Counted from the stretch's first letter, positions 35,877 through 44,384 are shown. The stretch is DNA of 64,000 nucleotides from Micromonospora sp. NBC_00389 (GCF_036059255.1 NZ_CP107947.1:7068001-7132000); one strand, 5' to 3'. Notes: generated from the letters alone by a model not told the origin. Made by a program: numbers and translations.

Positions 35877-35905
35877 TTGACCCGCCCTTTCCTCGGCGGT
35901 AACTT
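35877..35905 (+). promoter_or_regulatory. Promoter for the DUF6230-DUF6114 pair
   Basis: TTGACC and TAACTT are 17 bases apart, followed by an untranslated leader of about 75 bases to the DUF6230 start. Confidence 0.6.
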
Positions 35906-35986
35906 CGGCTCTGCGCCTCGATGCGCTTTCATTCCGGGTCGCAATTCCCATTGTCGCCAGTGAATTGATCTCAAAGGGGAGCCGCC

Positions 35987-36616
35987 ATGTCGGAGCAGAC
36001 CGCACCGATCGAGCCCGGTCCACCACGGAGCGGTGTGCGCTGGCGCCGGTTCGCCGTCACGTTCGGCACCGTCGTGGCGGGTGCGGCCGGCATGGTCGTG
36101 CTCACCGCCCAGGGCGTACTGGGCGCGCAGTTCGCCATCTCGGGCATGCCGTTCACCGTCACCGCCGACAAGCTCACCGGCACCGGGTTCGAGCAGTTCG
36201 CCACCCTCGACCAGATGATCCCGGACAGCCCCAACCAGGGCGACACCGGCGGGCAGGTCCTGGTGATCGTCTCGGCGATCGACCGGGCCGAGCTGACCAA
36301 CCTCTGCCAGAGCATCAACCTGGGCGGCGTCTACCTGAAGATCACCGCCGGCGGCGCCGGCACGCCCGTCACCGCCCGAACCCTGGTCGTCGACGGCGAC
36401 GAGATCGCCGGCAACGCCTCGTTCCGGAACATCGACGTCGGGCAGGACGCCAGCACCCTGGACAAGGTGCCCGGCGTGAAAGGTAACCCCGGTGTCTTCT
36501 CCCAGCAGGCGGACACGGTGACCATCGACAACCTGCGGCAGAACAACTACGCCACCACGGCCGCCGTCTTCAACCTGCCCAACCTGCGCATGGCGTTCAC
36601 CTCCGACGGGTGCTGA
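35987..36616 (+). CDS. DUF6230 family exported/membrane-anchored protein
   Basis: A 209-residue protein matching DUF6230. A cytoplasmic stretch with RWRRFAVTFG precedes one hydrophobic segment (about residues 26-48), so it is either signal-anchored or cleaved after it. The rest is a beta-rich extracytoplasmic domain with conserved NLCQSINLG and TIDNLRQNNYATTAAVFNLP segments and a terminal DGC. Family members in Streptomyces are called cholesterol esterase-like in some records, but I see no hydrolase triad. It is one base from the DUF6114 gene. The function is unknown. Confidence 0.8.
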   Translation: MSEQTAPIEPGPPRSGVRWRRFAVTFGTVVAGAAGMVVLTAQGVLGAQFAISGMPFTVTADKLTGTGFEQFATLDQMIPDSPNQGDTGGQVLVIVSAIDRAELTNLCQSINLGGVYLKITAGGAGTPVTARTLVVDGDEIAGNASFRNIDVGQDASTLDKVPGVKGNPGVFSQQADTVTIDNLRQNNYATTAAVFNLPNLRMAFTSDGC

Positions 36617-36617
36617 C

Positions 36618-37127
36618 GTGACCGCCGGACGACACCAAACGGCGCCGGCCGCCCACCGGACCGGCGGGCGCTGGCGCCGCTGGCGGCGGGGCCGCCCGCT
36701 CACCGCCGGAGTGCTGATCGCCCTCGGGGGCGCGGAGATGCTGGTGACCCTGCGGGCGCCGCTCGGGGTGCTGCTGCACATCGGGCCGCAGGGGCTCGCC
36801 GCGTACCTGGTGCCGACCGTCCTGGTGATCTGCGGGGTGCTGCTGATCACCGCCCCCCAGCAGCGGGTCTTCTACGCTCTGGTCTCGCTGGTGCTCGGGC
36901 TGGTCTCCTGGTTGACCTCGAACCTGGGCGGCTTCCTGATCGGAATGCTGCTGGCCCTGGTCGGCGGGGCACTCGCATTCGCCTGGACCCCGGACAAGCA
37001 ACGCCGGTCGGCCGGTGCCCCGGCGGAGCCCGTGGCACCCGCACCGCGAGAGCCCGCGGACGACGACGACACGGCAGTGCTGCCCCTGACCGAGACGGCG
37101 GACCCGACCCCGGCGGACCGGAGCTGA
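36618..37127 (+). CDS. DUF6114 family membrane protein
   Basis: A 169-residue protein with four hydrophobic helices (about residues 30-115) between a basic N-terminus (RWRRWRRGRPLTAG) and an acidic, proline-rich tail. GGFLIGMLLALVGGALAFAW is the last helix and the best-conserved block of DUF6114. It is co-transcribed with the DUF6230 gene, and both probably work at the cell envelope with the secreted protein next door. It ends one base before the convergent MurD2-like gene. Confidence 0.8.
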   Translation: MTAGRHQTAPAAHRTGGRWRRWRRGRPLTAGVLIALGGAEMLVTLRAPLGVLLHIGPQGLAAYLVPTVLVICGVLLITAPQQRVFYALVSLVLGLVSWLTSNLGGFLIGMLLALVGGALAFAWTPDKQRRSAGAPAEPVAPAPREPADDDDTAVLPLTETADPTPADRS

Positions 37128-37128
37128 G

Positions 37129-38475
37129 TCAGCGGGCGGTGTCCGCGACCGCCTGCGCGAACACCTCCGAGCGGTGCTCGAAGTTGCGGAACCGCCCATA
37201 GCTCGGGGCGGCCGGCGAGAGCAGCACCACCCCGCCCGCGGGGGTGAGCTTGCGGGCCAGCCCCACCGCGGCGACCAGGTCCTCGGCGAGCTCGGTGCGT
37301 ACCGCCGGCAGCCCGGCGAGCGCCTCGACGATCCGGGGGCCGCTGTCCGGGATGCCGATGACGGTGATCTCACGCTCGGCCAGGTGCTCCCGGAGCGGCG
37401 TGTAGTCGAGCCCTCGGTCGCTGCCCCCGACGATCACGGTCAACGGCCGCCCGTCGTACGCGTCGATCGCGTGCATGGCCGCGTACGGGCTGGTGGCCAG
37501 GGTGTCGTCGACGAAGGTCAGCCCGGACGGGTCGGTGATCTCGGTGAGCCGGTGGGCCAGCCCCTGGAACTCGGCGACCGCGACGGCGAGGCTGTTCCGG
37601 TCGGCCACCACGTCCACGCCGAGCGCGTCCAGCACGGCGAGCGCGACGCAGAGGTTGCCCTCGTTGTGCCGGCCCACCAGGGGCAGCACGGCGCGCGGGA
37701 AGAGCGGCTGGTCACCGAGGTGGAACCAGGGCGTGCCGTCCGCGCCGGTGGCGACGTGGGTGGTGTCGGTGCGACCGGCGCGGACGGCCGGCCGGTCACC
37801 GAGCTCAGCGGCGAGCCGGGGGTCCGCGCCGTTCACCACGATCGTCTCCGGGCCGTGGGCGAGCAGGTTGAGCTTGTCCCGGTAGTACTCCCGCTCCCCG
37901 CCGTGCGCGTCCAGGTGCTCGGGGAAGAGCGCGGTGACCACGGCCACCCGGGGCGAGTCGGTGAGGTCGCTGCACTGGTAGCTGGACAGCTCCAGCACGT
38001 ACAGCTCCGCCTCGGGCAGGTCCAGGGTGGGCACGCCGATGTTGCCGCCGAAGACGTTCGGCCGGCCCATCGCGGTGAGCAGGTGGCTGATCAGGCTGGA
38101 GGTGGTGCTCTTGCCCTTGCTGCCGGTGACCCCGACGGTGCGCGCGGCGTGGTCGGCCATCCACAGCGCGGTGCCCTGGGTGACGGTGACGCCGCGCCCG
38201 CGCAGCTCGACCAGCCACGGGTGGGTCTGCGGCACGCCCGGCGAGCGGACCACCACGTCGGCGGCGGCCAGCCGCTCGAAGCCCGCCTCGCCGGTGACCA
38301 GTGGGGCTGCCTCGGCCAGCGGGCCGTCCCAGGGCAGCGAGAGGAAGTTGGCGCTGTCGTCGACGGCGACCAGCTCGGCCGGGCCGTGCGCGGCGATCGC
38401 GGTCACCGCGGCCCGGCCCTCCCGGCCGGTCCCCCAGACGGCGACGGTACGTCCGCGCAGGTCAGACAGGCGCAC
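37129..38475 (-). CDS. murD2: MurD2-like UDP-N-acetylmuramoyl-L-alanine glutamate ligase
   Basis: A 448-residue Mur ligase. GVTGSKGKSTTSSLISHLL is the ATP loop, ALFPEHLDAHGG and VGRHNEGNLCVALAVL are the usual central-domain blocks, and FVDDTLATSPYAA marks the C-terminal domain. The GTG start has GAGGAG eight bases upstream. It stands outside a division/cell-wall cluster and is divergent from the MurL-like gene, the arrangement described for MurD2-MurL in Xanthomonas. In that pathway MurD2 adds L-glutamate and MurL epimerises it. Plain MurD activity with D-glutamate is the alternative. Confidence 0.85.
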   Translation of the reverse strand: MRLSDLRGRTVAVWGTGREGRAAVTAIAAHGPAELVAVDDSANFLSLPWDGPLAEAAPLVTGEAGFERLAAADVVVRSPGVPQTHPWLVELRGRGVTVTQGTALWMADHAARTVGVTGSKGKSTTSSLISHLLTAMGRPNVFGGNIGVPTLDLPEAELYVLELSSYQCSDLTDSPRVAVVTALFPEHLDAHGGEREYYRDKLNLLAHGPETIVVNGADPRLAAELGDRPAVRAGRTDTTHVATGADGTPWFHLGDQPLFPRAVLPLVGRHNEGNLCVALAVLDALGVDVVADRNSLAVAVAEFQGLAHRLTEITDPSGLTFVDDTLATSPYAAMHAIDAYDGRPLTVIVGGSDRGLDYTPLREHLAEREITVIGIPDSGPRIVEALAGLPAVRTELAEDLVAAVGLARKLTPAGGVVLLSPAAPSYGRFRNFEHRSEVFAQAVADTAR

Positions 38476-38555
38476 GGGGCTCTCCTCAAGGGTCGCGGCG
38501 GCGGTGGGGCGGGCGCGGTCCGGCGCAGCCGGACACGGCCGGACGAACCAGGGCC

Positions 38556-38561
38556 TAGTAT
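38556..38561 (+). promoter_or_regulatory. -10 box (TAGTAT) of a leaderless murL-type transcript
   Basis: TAGTAT ends five bases before the GTG start of the MurL-like gene, and there is no ribosome site, so transcription probably begins at or one base from the start codon. Confidence 0.55.
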
Positions 38562-38566
38562 GGCGT

Positions 38567-39916
38567 GTGCCCAACGAGCAGCTCCGGCGGATGGACGCCT
38601 TCACCTTCCCGTCCTACTCGATCGACTTCGCCACCGGCGAGGTGTTGTTCGACTACGCCTTGACCGGCCCAGCCGGCGAGCAGCGGTTCACCGAGGTCAT
38701 CACCCTTCCGCTGCCTGCCGAGCCGCCCTCGGACGAGACGGTGGCCACCCTCGGCCGGGTGCTGGAGGTGCTGCACCTGGTCGCCGGGGTCAGCTACTAC
38801 AAGGCCGCCGCGCCGCCCCGGCTGGTGCTGCCGGCGCCGCTGGGCGCGGCCGCCGTCGACTACGTCACCGCCATCTACACCCAGGGCCTGGCGGAGTACG
38901 CGTACCGCAACCAACTGCCGCACGTGCTGGAGCTGCGCCCGGAGGTGCCGGCCGGTGAGGTGCCACCGGCCCGAGTGTACGACGACTCCGACCGTCGCCC
39001 GCTCTCCGCGGTCGGTGGCGGCAAGGACTCCATCGTCAGCCTGGAGGCACTGCGCCGGGCCGAGCTGGACCCGGTGCCGTTCTCGGTCAACCCGAACCAC
39101 GTGATCGTCTCGGTCAACGAGGCGTCCGGGCTGACCCCGCTGGCCGCCCGGCGCCGGATCGACCCGGTGCTGTTCGACCTGAACGCGGCCGGCGCGCTGA
39201 ACGGGCACATTCCGGTCACCGCGATCAACTCGCTGATCGCGGTGGCAACCGCCGTGCTGCACGGGCTCGGCCCGGTGGTGATGTCCAACGAGCGCTCGGC
39301 GTCCGACCCGAACCTGGTCTGGAACGGCCACGAGATCAACCACCAGTGGTCCAAGGGTGTCGAGGCGGAAGGGCTGCTGCGGGCGGCGCTGGCCGAGCAC
39401 GCCGGCCTGACCGAGCCGTACTTCTCGCTGCTGCGCTCGCTGTCCGAGCTGCACATCGCCCGGCTCTTCGCCGAGTTCACCCGGTACGACGACGTGGTGA
39501 CCAGCTGCAACTCCGCCTTCAAGCTGCACAACGCGAGCGAACGCTGGTGCCGCGACTGCCCGAAGTGCCGGTTCGTCTTCCTGGCCATGGCGCCGTTCAT
39601 GCCGCGCGAGCGGGTGGTGGGCATCTTCGGCGGCGACCTGCTGGCCGACGAGTCACAGATCCCCGGTTACCGGGAGCTGCTGGGCGTGGACGGGCACAAG
39701 CCGTTCGAGTGCGTGGGCGAGGTCGAGGAGTCGGTGGTGGCTTTGGGCCTGCTCGCCGAGCAGGACCAGTGGCGCGACGCCCCGGTGATCCGCGCCCTGG
39801 TCGACGCCGTCCCGGCCACCGCCTGGTCCGCCGTGGCCAACTCCGACGTCTTCACCCCCGGCGGCCCCAACCACATCCCCCCGACCTACGCCAAAGCCCT
39901 GACCACCCTCACCTGA
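38567..39916 (+). CDS. murL: MurL-like UDP-MurNAc-L-Ala-L-Glu epimerase
   Basis: A 449-residue protein matching the MurL type of glycopeptidyl-glutamate epimerase. A PP-loop-like ATP site, SAVGGGKDSIVSLEAL (residues 147-162), fits the ATP-dependent mechanism known for MurL, in which the terminal glutamate is activated before inversion. Other blocks are FSVNPNHVIVSVN and VVMSNERSASDPNLVWNG. Three cysteines in CRDCPKC (C328, C331, C334) look like a structural metal site. The leaderless GTG is chosen; an ATG eight codons later is possible. Its partner is the divergent MurD2-like gene. Confidence 0.85.
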   Translation: MPNEQLRRMDAFTFPSYSIDFATGEVLFDYALTGPAGEQRFTEVITLPLPAEPPSDETVATLGRVLEVLHLVAGVSYYKAAAPPRLVLPAPLGAAAVDYVTAIYTQGLAEYAYRNQLPHVLELRPEVPAGEVPPARVYDDSDRRPLSAVGGGKDSIVSLEALRRAELDPVPFSVNPNHVIVSVNEASGLTPLAARRRIDPVLFDLNAAGALNGHIPVTAINSLIAVATAVLHGLGPVVMSNERSASDPNLVWNGHEINHQWSKGVEAEGLLRAALAEHAGLTEPYFSLLRSLSELHIARLFAEFTRYDDVVTSCNSAFKLHNASERWCRDCPKCRFVFLAMAPFMPRERVVGIFGGDLLADESQIPGYRELLGVDGHKPFECVGEVEESVVALGLLAEQDQWRDAPVIRALVDAVPATAWSAVANSDVFTPGGPNHIPPTYAKALTTLT

Positions 39917-39944
39917 CCCACCCGCCTCGGGTGGGGGTGGGTCA
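39914..39944. terminator. Bidirectional terminator built from two stop codons
   Basis: TGACCCACCC and GGGTGGGTCA are perfect 10-bp arms. The left arm begins with the murL-type stop codon and the right arm ends with the complement of the pucR-type stop codon, so the hairpin ends both convergent genes in 31 bases. An internal alternative pairing (CCCACCC/GGGTGGG) is also possible. Confidence 0.75.
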
Positions 39945-41717
39945 GGGGGTGCGGACGGCGTCCAGGGCCAGTAGGGCCACGTGCAGCGAGAGGCAGGCTT
40001 CGACCGAGTCGAGGTCGACGTCGAGGATGCGGGCGATACGGGCCAGGCGCTCGTAGAAGGCCGGCCGGGACAGGTGGGCGGCGGCGGCGCCGGCGGACTT
40101 GTTGCGCCCCTGCTCCAGGTACGCGCGCAGAGTGTCGAGCAGCCGCTCCCGGGGGTGCCGGGCGTCGTACTCCAGCAGCGCCCCGAGTTCGCGCTCCACG
40201 AAGGTCTGCAACCGAGGCTCGTCGCGCAGCAGGTGCAACAGGCCGGCCAGACCCACGTGCGGTAGCCGGAAGATCGGCAGGTCACGCCGGTCGCGGCGGG
40301 CCGCCTCAGCGATCTGCCGCGCCTCGATCAGCGATCGTCGGGCCTCCCGCAGGCTGCCCACCCCGGACCCCGCGGCCACGATCACCCCGCCCACCGACCG
40401 ACCTACTCCGTCGGCCACCACCCGGGACGCGTCGGCACCGGACGCCACCGGGGACGCGTTGGCGCCGGACGCCACCCGGGACGCGCCTGCGTCGAGGCGT
40501 ACCCGGCGCAGCGCGGCGGCGAACGCGGACAGCGCGCGGTCCTCGGCGGCCGGGTCCGGCAGGGCCAGCAGCGCGCCGACCGAGTGGTCGTCGACCGCGC
40601 TGGTCAGTGCGGTCAGCTTCGCCTCCCGCAGCGCCTGGCCGACCGCCTCGGACAGGTCCCGCAGCCGGGCCGGGCCGGCCTCGGGACCGCCCTCGCCGGC
40701 CGGGTCGTCGGCCCGGTGCCGGACCATCACGCCGACCAGATGCCGGCGGTCGAGCACCACGCCGAGCGCCTTCGCCCGCAGCGCCACCTCGTCCACCGAT
40801 CGGGAGTGGTCCAGCAGTGCGGTGAGCAGGGTGCGGTGGATCTGCCGTTCCAGCCCTTCGGCGTCGCGGCGGATCAGCCGGCCCAGCGCGAGGGTGGACG
40901 CGGCCCGCTCGATCAGGATGGTGAGCCGGGTCGGCGGCCCGGGGCTCGGGTCGGGCCGCGCCGGGTCGGTGCCCCGGCGGGTGGGCAACTCCCCGCCGCC
41001 GGGCCAGCGCAGCAGCAGCCGCCCCCAGTCCTGCCCCCGGGCTCCGACGACCGTCACCAGCCAGCCGCTGTCCGGGTCGTACGCGGTCCGCCCGGCCGGC
41101 CGGATCCGCCGGGAGTGCTGCTCCCAGCCGTCCAGGAGCAGTTCGGCGCTCTCCCCCGCCGGGTCGTACCCCAGCACCTGCCGGGACAGGTTCTCCAGCA
41201 CCACCGGGCAACCGGACAGTTCGGCGGCCTGCCGGATCACCTCGGTCGCGTCGGCGCCCTCGACCGAGAGGTCGGTGAACCGCTGGTGGATCTCCTCGGT
41301 GGCGCGCAGCTCGGTGAGCTGCGCGTCGACGATCAACGCGTGCACCGCCTCGGTGATCCGCACGAACGGGGTGGCCCGGCGCAGCTCCACCAGGGGCAGG
41401 CCGCGCCGCTCGGCGGCGGCGGCCATCACCCGGGGCACCCCGCTGACGTACCGGCGGCCCAGCTCGACGACGAGCCCGGAGACACCGACGTCGGCCAGGT
41501 CCCCGATGAACGCGCGCAGCCCCGCGTCGTCGCCGGGCAGCCCGATGCCGGTGGTGAGCACCAGCTCGCCACCGCCGAGCAGGGTGGCGATGTCGGGCAC
41601 CTCGGCGACGTGCACCCAGCGGACCGGCCGGTCCAGCCCGGCGTCCCCGGCGACCACGCGCGGCGCGCCGTGGCGGACCGGGTCCAGGGCGAGGACCTCA
41701 CGGACGGTAGGGAACAC
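39942..41717 (-). CDS. PucR-family transcriptional regulator
   Basis: A 591-residue regulator. The N-terminal PucR domain begins VFPTVREVLALDPVRHGAPRVV, a central GGDEF-like domain follows, and the C-terminal helix-turn-helix is RERLLDTLRAYLEQGRNKSAGAAAAHLSRPAFYERLARI (about residues 520-560). A TAGCGT box seven bases before the GTG indicates leaderless translation and decides the start. Family members sense purines, amino acids or related nitrogen compounds. The divergent serine hydrolase gene is the closest potential target; the distant mmsA-aminotransferase pair is another, as PucR genes often accompany such pairs. Confidence 0.85.
   Translation of the reverse strand: MFPTVREVLALDPVRHGAPRVVAGDAGLDRPVRWVHVAEVPDIATLLGGGELVLTTGIGLPGDDAGLRAFIGDLADVGVSGLVVELGRRYVSGVPRVMAAAAERRGLPLVELRRATPFVRITEAVHALIVDAQLTELRATEEIHQRFTDLSVEGADATEVIRQAAELSGCPVVLENLSRQVLGYDPAGESAELLLDGWEQHSRRIRPAGRTAYDPDSGWLVTVVGARGQDWGRLLLRWPGGGELPTRRGTDPARPDPSPGPPTRLTILIERAASTLALGRLIRRDAEGLERQIHRTLLTALLDHSRSVDEVALRAKALGVVLDRRHLVGVMVRHRADDPAGEGGPEAGPARLRDLSEAVGQALREAKLTALTSAVDDHSVGALLALPDPAAEDRALSAFAAALRRVRLDAGASRVASGANASPVASGADASRVVADGVGRSVGGVIVAAGSGVGSLREARRSLIEARQIAEAARRDRRDLPIFRLPHVGLAGLLHLLRDEPRLQTFVERELGALLEYDARHPRERLLDTLRAYLEQGRNKSAGAAAAHLSRPAFYERLARIARILDVDLDSVEACLSLHVALLALDAVRTP
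40419..40491. repeat. 27-bp tandem repeat within the pucR-type gene
   Basis: Two full copies and one partial copy of a 27-base unit (CACCCGGGACGCG followed by TCGGCACCGGACGC or near variants) keep the frame and encode a nine-residue Ala/Ser-rich linker repeat (VASGADASR-like). Copy number may vary between strains. Confidence 0.7.
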
Positions 41718-41778
41718 GGCCGCCACGCTACCGTCCGTGACGCCGGAACTCGACATCCCGCTGCGGGGGCATCGTTCG

Positions 41779-41816
41779 AAGATCACATCGAGTAGCGTGC
41801 CGCTGATTGTGATCTT
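41779..41816. promoter_or_regulatory. Inverted repeat flanking the -10 box of the serine hydrolase gene
   Basis: AAGATCACA and TGTGATCTT are perfect 9-bp arms separated by 20 bases. A TAGCGT box (41793-41798) lies between them. The position between the pucR-type gene and the divergent hydrolase gene makes this a candidate operator, or a hairpin in a leader RNA. Confidence 0.5.
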
Positions 41817-41830
41817 TGGGAGGGGGAGGC

Positions 41831-43114
41831 ATGAACAGGACAACGATCAGCAGGCGCGCCTTCGGCAAGCTGGTGGGCGCGGCGGGCGCGGGGACCCTCG
41901 CCGCCGGGGCGTTGGGCGGGTCGCCCGGCCAGGCGGCACCGCAGGCCACCTGGGTGGCCAGCGGTACGGCGGTGGCCGCGCTGTCGGCCTTCGACAGCGC
42001 CATGCAGACCTTCATGCAGGCCCGGCACGTCTCCGCTGGGCAGCTCGCCGTGACCTACAAGGGCCGGCTGGTGCTGGCCCGCGGCTACGGCAACGACTCC
42101 CCGCAAGTGATCCAGCCGACCTCGCTGTTCCGGGTGGCCAGCCTGTCGAAGTCACTGACCGCGGCGGCCCTGCTCCGGCTCGCCCAGGACGGCAGGCTCA
42201 GCCTCGGCGACCCGGTCGGCAGGTACGTCGACCTGACCCCGCCCGCCGGCCAGGCGGTGGACCCGCGGCTGGCCAACGTCAGCCTGTGGCGGATCCTCCA
42301 GCACACCGGCGGCTGGGACCGGAACCTGACCAACTTCGACCCCCTGTTCAAGGACCTGGTCATCGCCCGGTCGCTCGGCGCGCCGCTGGAGCTGACCCAC
42401 GCCGACGTGGTCCGGTTCATGTCCGGCCAGCCACTCAGCCACGACCCCGGCTCGTACGTGTCGTACAGCAACTACGGCTACCTGCTGGCCGGCCGGGTGG
42501 TCGAGGCGGTGACCGGCCAGCCCTACGAGACGTACGTCCGGCAGGAACTGCTCGCGCCACTGGGCATCACCCGGATGGCGAACGGCTGGTCGGTCGCCCG
42601 GCACAGCGGTGAGGTCGGGTACGAGTCGCAGTACACCGGCACCACCGTGCTGGACAACTCGGGCACCATCGTGGACTCCCCGTACGGCACGTTCAGCATG
42701 CGAATGCACGACGCCAACGGCGGGTGGATCGCCTCCGCCGTGGACCTGGTGCGCTGGGCGTCGGCCTTCGACACCGGCAGCCCGATCCTGAACAGCACCT
42801 CGCTGGGCCGGGCGTGGGCGGTGCCGAACCCGACCGGGGTGAACGCCAACGGTTGGTACTACGGCCTCGGTTGGCAGGTGCGTCCGGTGACGACCGGCGG
42901 CACCGGGCGTAACACCTGGCACACCGGTAGCCTGCCGGGCACGTACAGCATCGTGGTACGCACCTACCACGGGCTGAGCTGGGCGGCGGTGTTCAACCGG
43001 CGCGACGACGAGTCCGGGCTGACCTACGGCGACATCGACCCCGCGCTCTGGGCCGCCTCCCGCGCGGTGACCAGTTGGCCGACCCACAACTTCTGGTCGA
43101 AGTACTTCGCGTGA
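41831..43114 (+). CDS. Tat-exported serine hydrolase (beta-lactamase/PBP4-like family)
   Basis: A 427-residue protein. ISRRAFGKLVGAAGAGTLAAG is a twin-arginine signal. The catalytic SxxK is SLSK in FRVASLSKSLTAAAL, the second motif is YSNYGY (Tyr-x-Asn), and the third is HTGSLPG. These are the class C beta-lactamase/DD-peptidase motifs, but such proteins also include esterases, so the substrate is uncertain. The ATG has GGGAGGGGGAGG immediately upstream; the upstream in-frame ATG would lie inside that site. It is divergent from the PucR-type regulator. Confidence 0.87.
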   Translation: MNRTTISRRAFGKLVGAAGAGTLAAGALGGSPGQAAPQATWVASGTAVAALSAFDSAMQTFMQARHVSAGQLAVTYKGRLVLARGYGNDSPQVIQPTSLFRVASLSKSLTAAALLRLAQDGRLSLGDPVGRYVDLTPPAGQAVDPRLANVSLWRILQHTGGWDRNLTNFDPLFKDLVIARSLGAPLELTHADVVRFMSGQPLSHDPGSYVSYSNYGYLLAGRVVEAVTGQPYETYVRQELLAPLGITRMANGWSVARHSGEVGYESQYTGTTVLDNSGTIVDSPYGTFSMRMHDANGGWIASAVDLVRWASAFDTGSPILNSTSLGRAWAVPNPTGVNANGWYYGLGWQVRPVTTGGTGRNTWHTGSLPGTYSIVVRTYHGLSWAAVFNRRDDESGLTYGDIDPALWAASRAVTSWPTHNFWSKYFA

Positions 43115-43118
43115 CGCC

Positions 43119-43146
43119 GGTGAGGGCGGGCGCGCCCGCCCTCACC
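43119..43146. terminator. Perfect 28-bp palindrome between convergent genes
   Basis: GGTGAGGGCGGGCG is followed directly by its complement, giving a 14-bp arm on each side with no designed loop. It starts four bases past the hydrolase stop and precedes the convergent epoxide hydrolase stop. Confidence 0.75.
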
Positions 43147-43181
43147 ACTGCCCCGGCAGCGGGGTTGCTGACCCGGCCGGA

Positions 43182-44384
43182 TCAGTCAGACGTCTCCGCG
43201 CGGAGCTGTCGGAAGAACGTTCGGATGTCAGCGACCAGCAGATCGGGTGTCTCCATCGCAGCGAAATGCCCGCCTCGGTCGAACTCCGTCCATCGCACGA
43301 TGTTGTTCGTTCGATCGGCGATGTGCCGCAACGGAATGAAGTTGTCCCGCGGGAAGGCGGCCAGGGCTGTCGGTGCGGTGGACGGCTCCGGCGGCGACCC
43401 CCAGTAGTCCGCATGTGCCCGCTCGTAGTAGATGCGGGCGGACGAGCCGGCCGTTCCGGTGAGCCAATAGAGCATGACGTTGGTGAGCAGGTGATCGCGG
43501 TCGACGGCGTCCTCCGGGCGGGCCGACGAGTCCGTCCACTCCTTGAACTTCTCCGCGATCCAGGCCAACTGGCCGACCGGAGAGTCGGTCAGGCCGTAGG
43601 CAAGCGTCTGCGGTCGCGTGGACTGGATAACCGCATAGCCGGCGCTGTCGCGGTCCCACTGTTGGGTGCGCCGCCACGAGGCCAGCGTTCGCTCCCGTTC
43701 CGCCGGGCTCAACGTGGCGAGCAGGTCGGCGTCCGGTTCCTCCGTCACGGACGAGTTCGGCAGCAGGTTCAGGTGTACGCCGATGACGTGGCCGGTCTGG
43801 GTACGACCGAGTTCGCGGGAGATGACCGACCCCCAGTCACCGCCCTGCACGCCGTACCGCTGATAGCCGAGACGCCGCATCATCTCGGCGAATGCGGCGG
43901 CCACCCGCCGGAACTCCCATCCGGTCTCCCGCGTCGGCCCGGAGAACCCGAACCCCGGGATGCTCGGCATGACCAGGTGGAAGGCGTCGGACGGGTCGCC
44001 GCCGTGGGCCCGCGGATCGGTCAGCGGCCCGGCGACCTCGGTGAACTCCACGATTGAGCCCGGCCAGCCGTGCGTGATGAGCAGCGGAGTCGCGCCCGGC
44101 TCCGGGGACCGGATGTGCGCGAAGTGAATGTCCGCCCCATCGATCGTGGTAGTGAACTGCGGCCACTCGTTGAGCCTGGCCTCCGCGGCACGCCAGTCGT
44201 ATTCGTGCCGCCAGTACCGCACCAGGTCCATCAGGTAGTCCCGCGGGACGCCGTACTCCCAGCCCACCCCGGGCAACTGGTCGGGCCACCTGGTGCGATC
44301 GAGCCGCTCGTACAGGTCGTCGAGATCGCGTTGCGAAATGTCGACCCGGAAAGGATGGATGCTCGAATCGGGCGAAGTTGTCAC
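43182..44384 (-). CDS. Epoxide hydrolase (EHN-domain, alpha/beta fold)
   Basis: A 400-residue alpha/beta hydrolase. The N-terminal EHN domain occupies residues 8-110 (ISQRDLDDLYERLDRTRWPD). HGWPGS is the oxyanion site, the nucleophile Asp lies in VQGGDWGSVISRELG, and FDRGGHFAAME carries the catalytic His. These features fit juvenile-hormone/microsomal-type epoxide hydrolases that open epoxides with water. It follows the TrmH-type gene by 39 bases on the same strand. A TAGTAT box 8 bases before the GTG may give a leaderless transcript of its own. Base composition is slightly lower in GC than its neighbours. Confidence 0.9.
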   Translation of the reverse strand: MTTSPDSSIHPFRVDISQRDLDDLYERLDRTRWPDQLPGVGWEYGVPRDYLMDLVRYWRHEYDWRAAEARLNEWPQFTTTIDGADIHFAHIRSPEPGATPLLITHGWPGSIVEFTEVAGPLTDPRAHGGDPSDAFHLVMPSIPGFGFSGPTRETGWEFRRVAAAFAEMMRRLGYQRYGVQGGDWGSVISRELGRTQTGHVIGVHLNLLPNSSVTEEPDADLLATLSPAERERTLASWRRTQQWDRDSAGYAVIQSTRPQTLAYGLTDSPVGQLAWIAEKFKEWTDSSARPEDAVDRDHLLTNVMLYWLTGTAGSSARIYYERAHADYWGSPPEPSTAPTALAAFPRDNFIPLRHIADRTNNIVRWTEFDRGGHFAAMETPDLLVADIRTFFRQLRAETSD

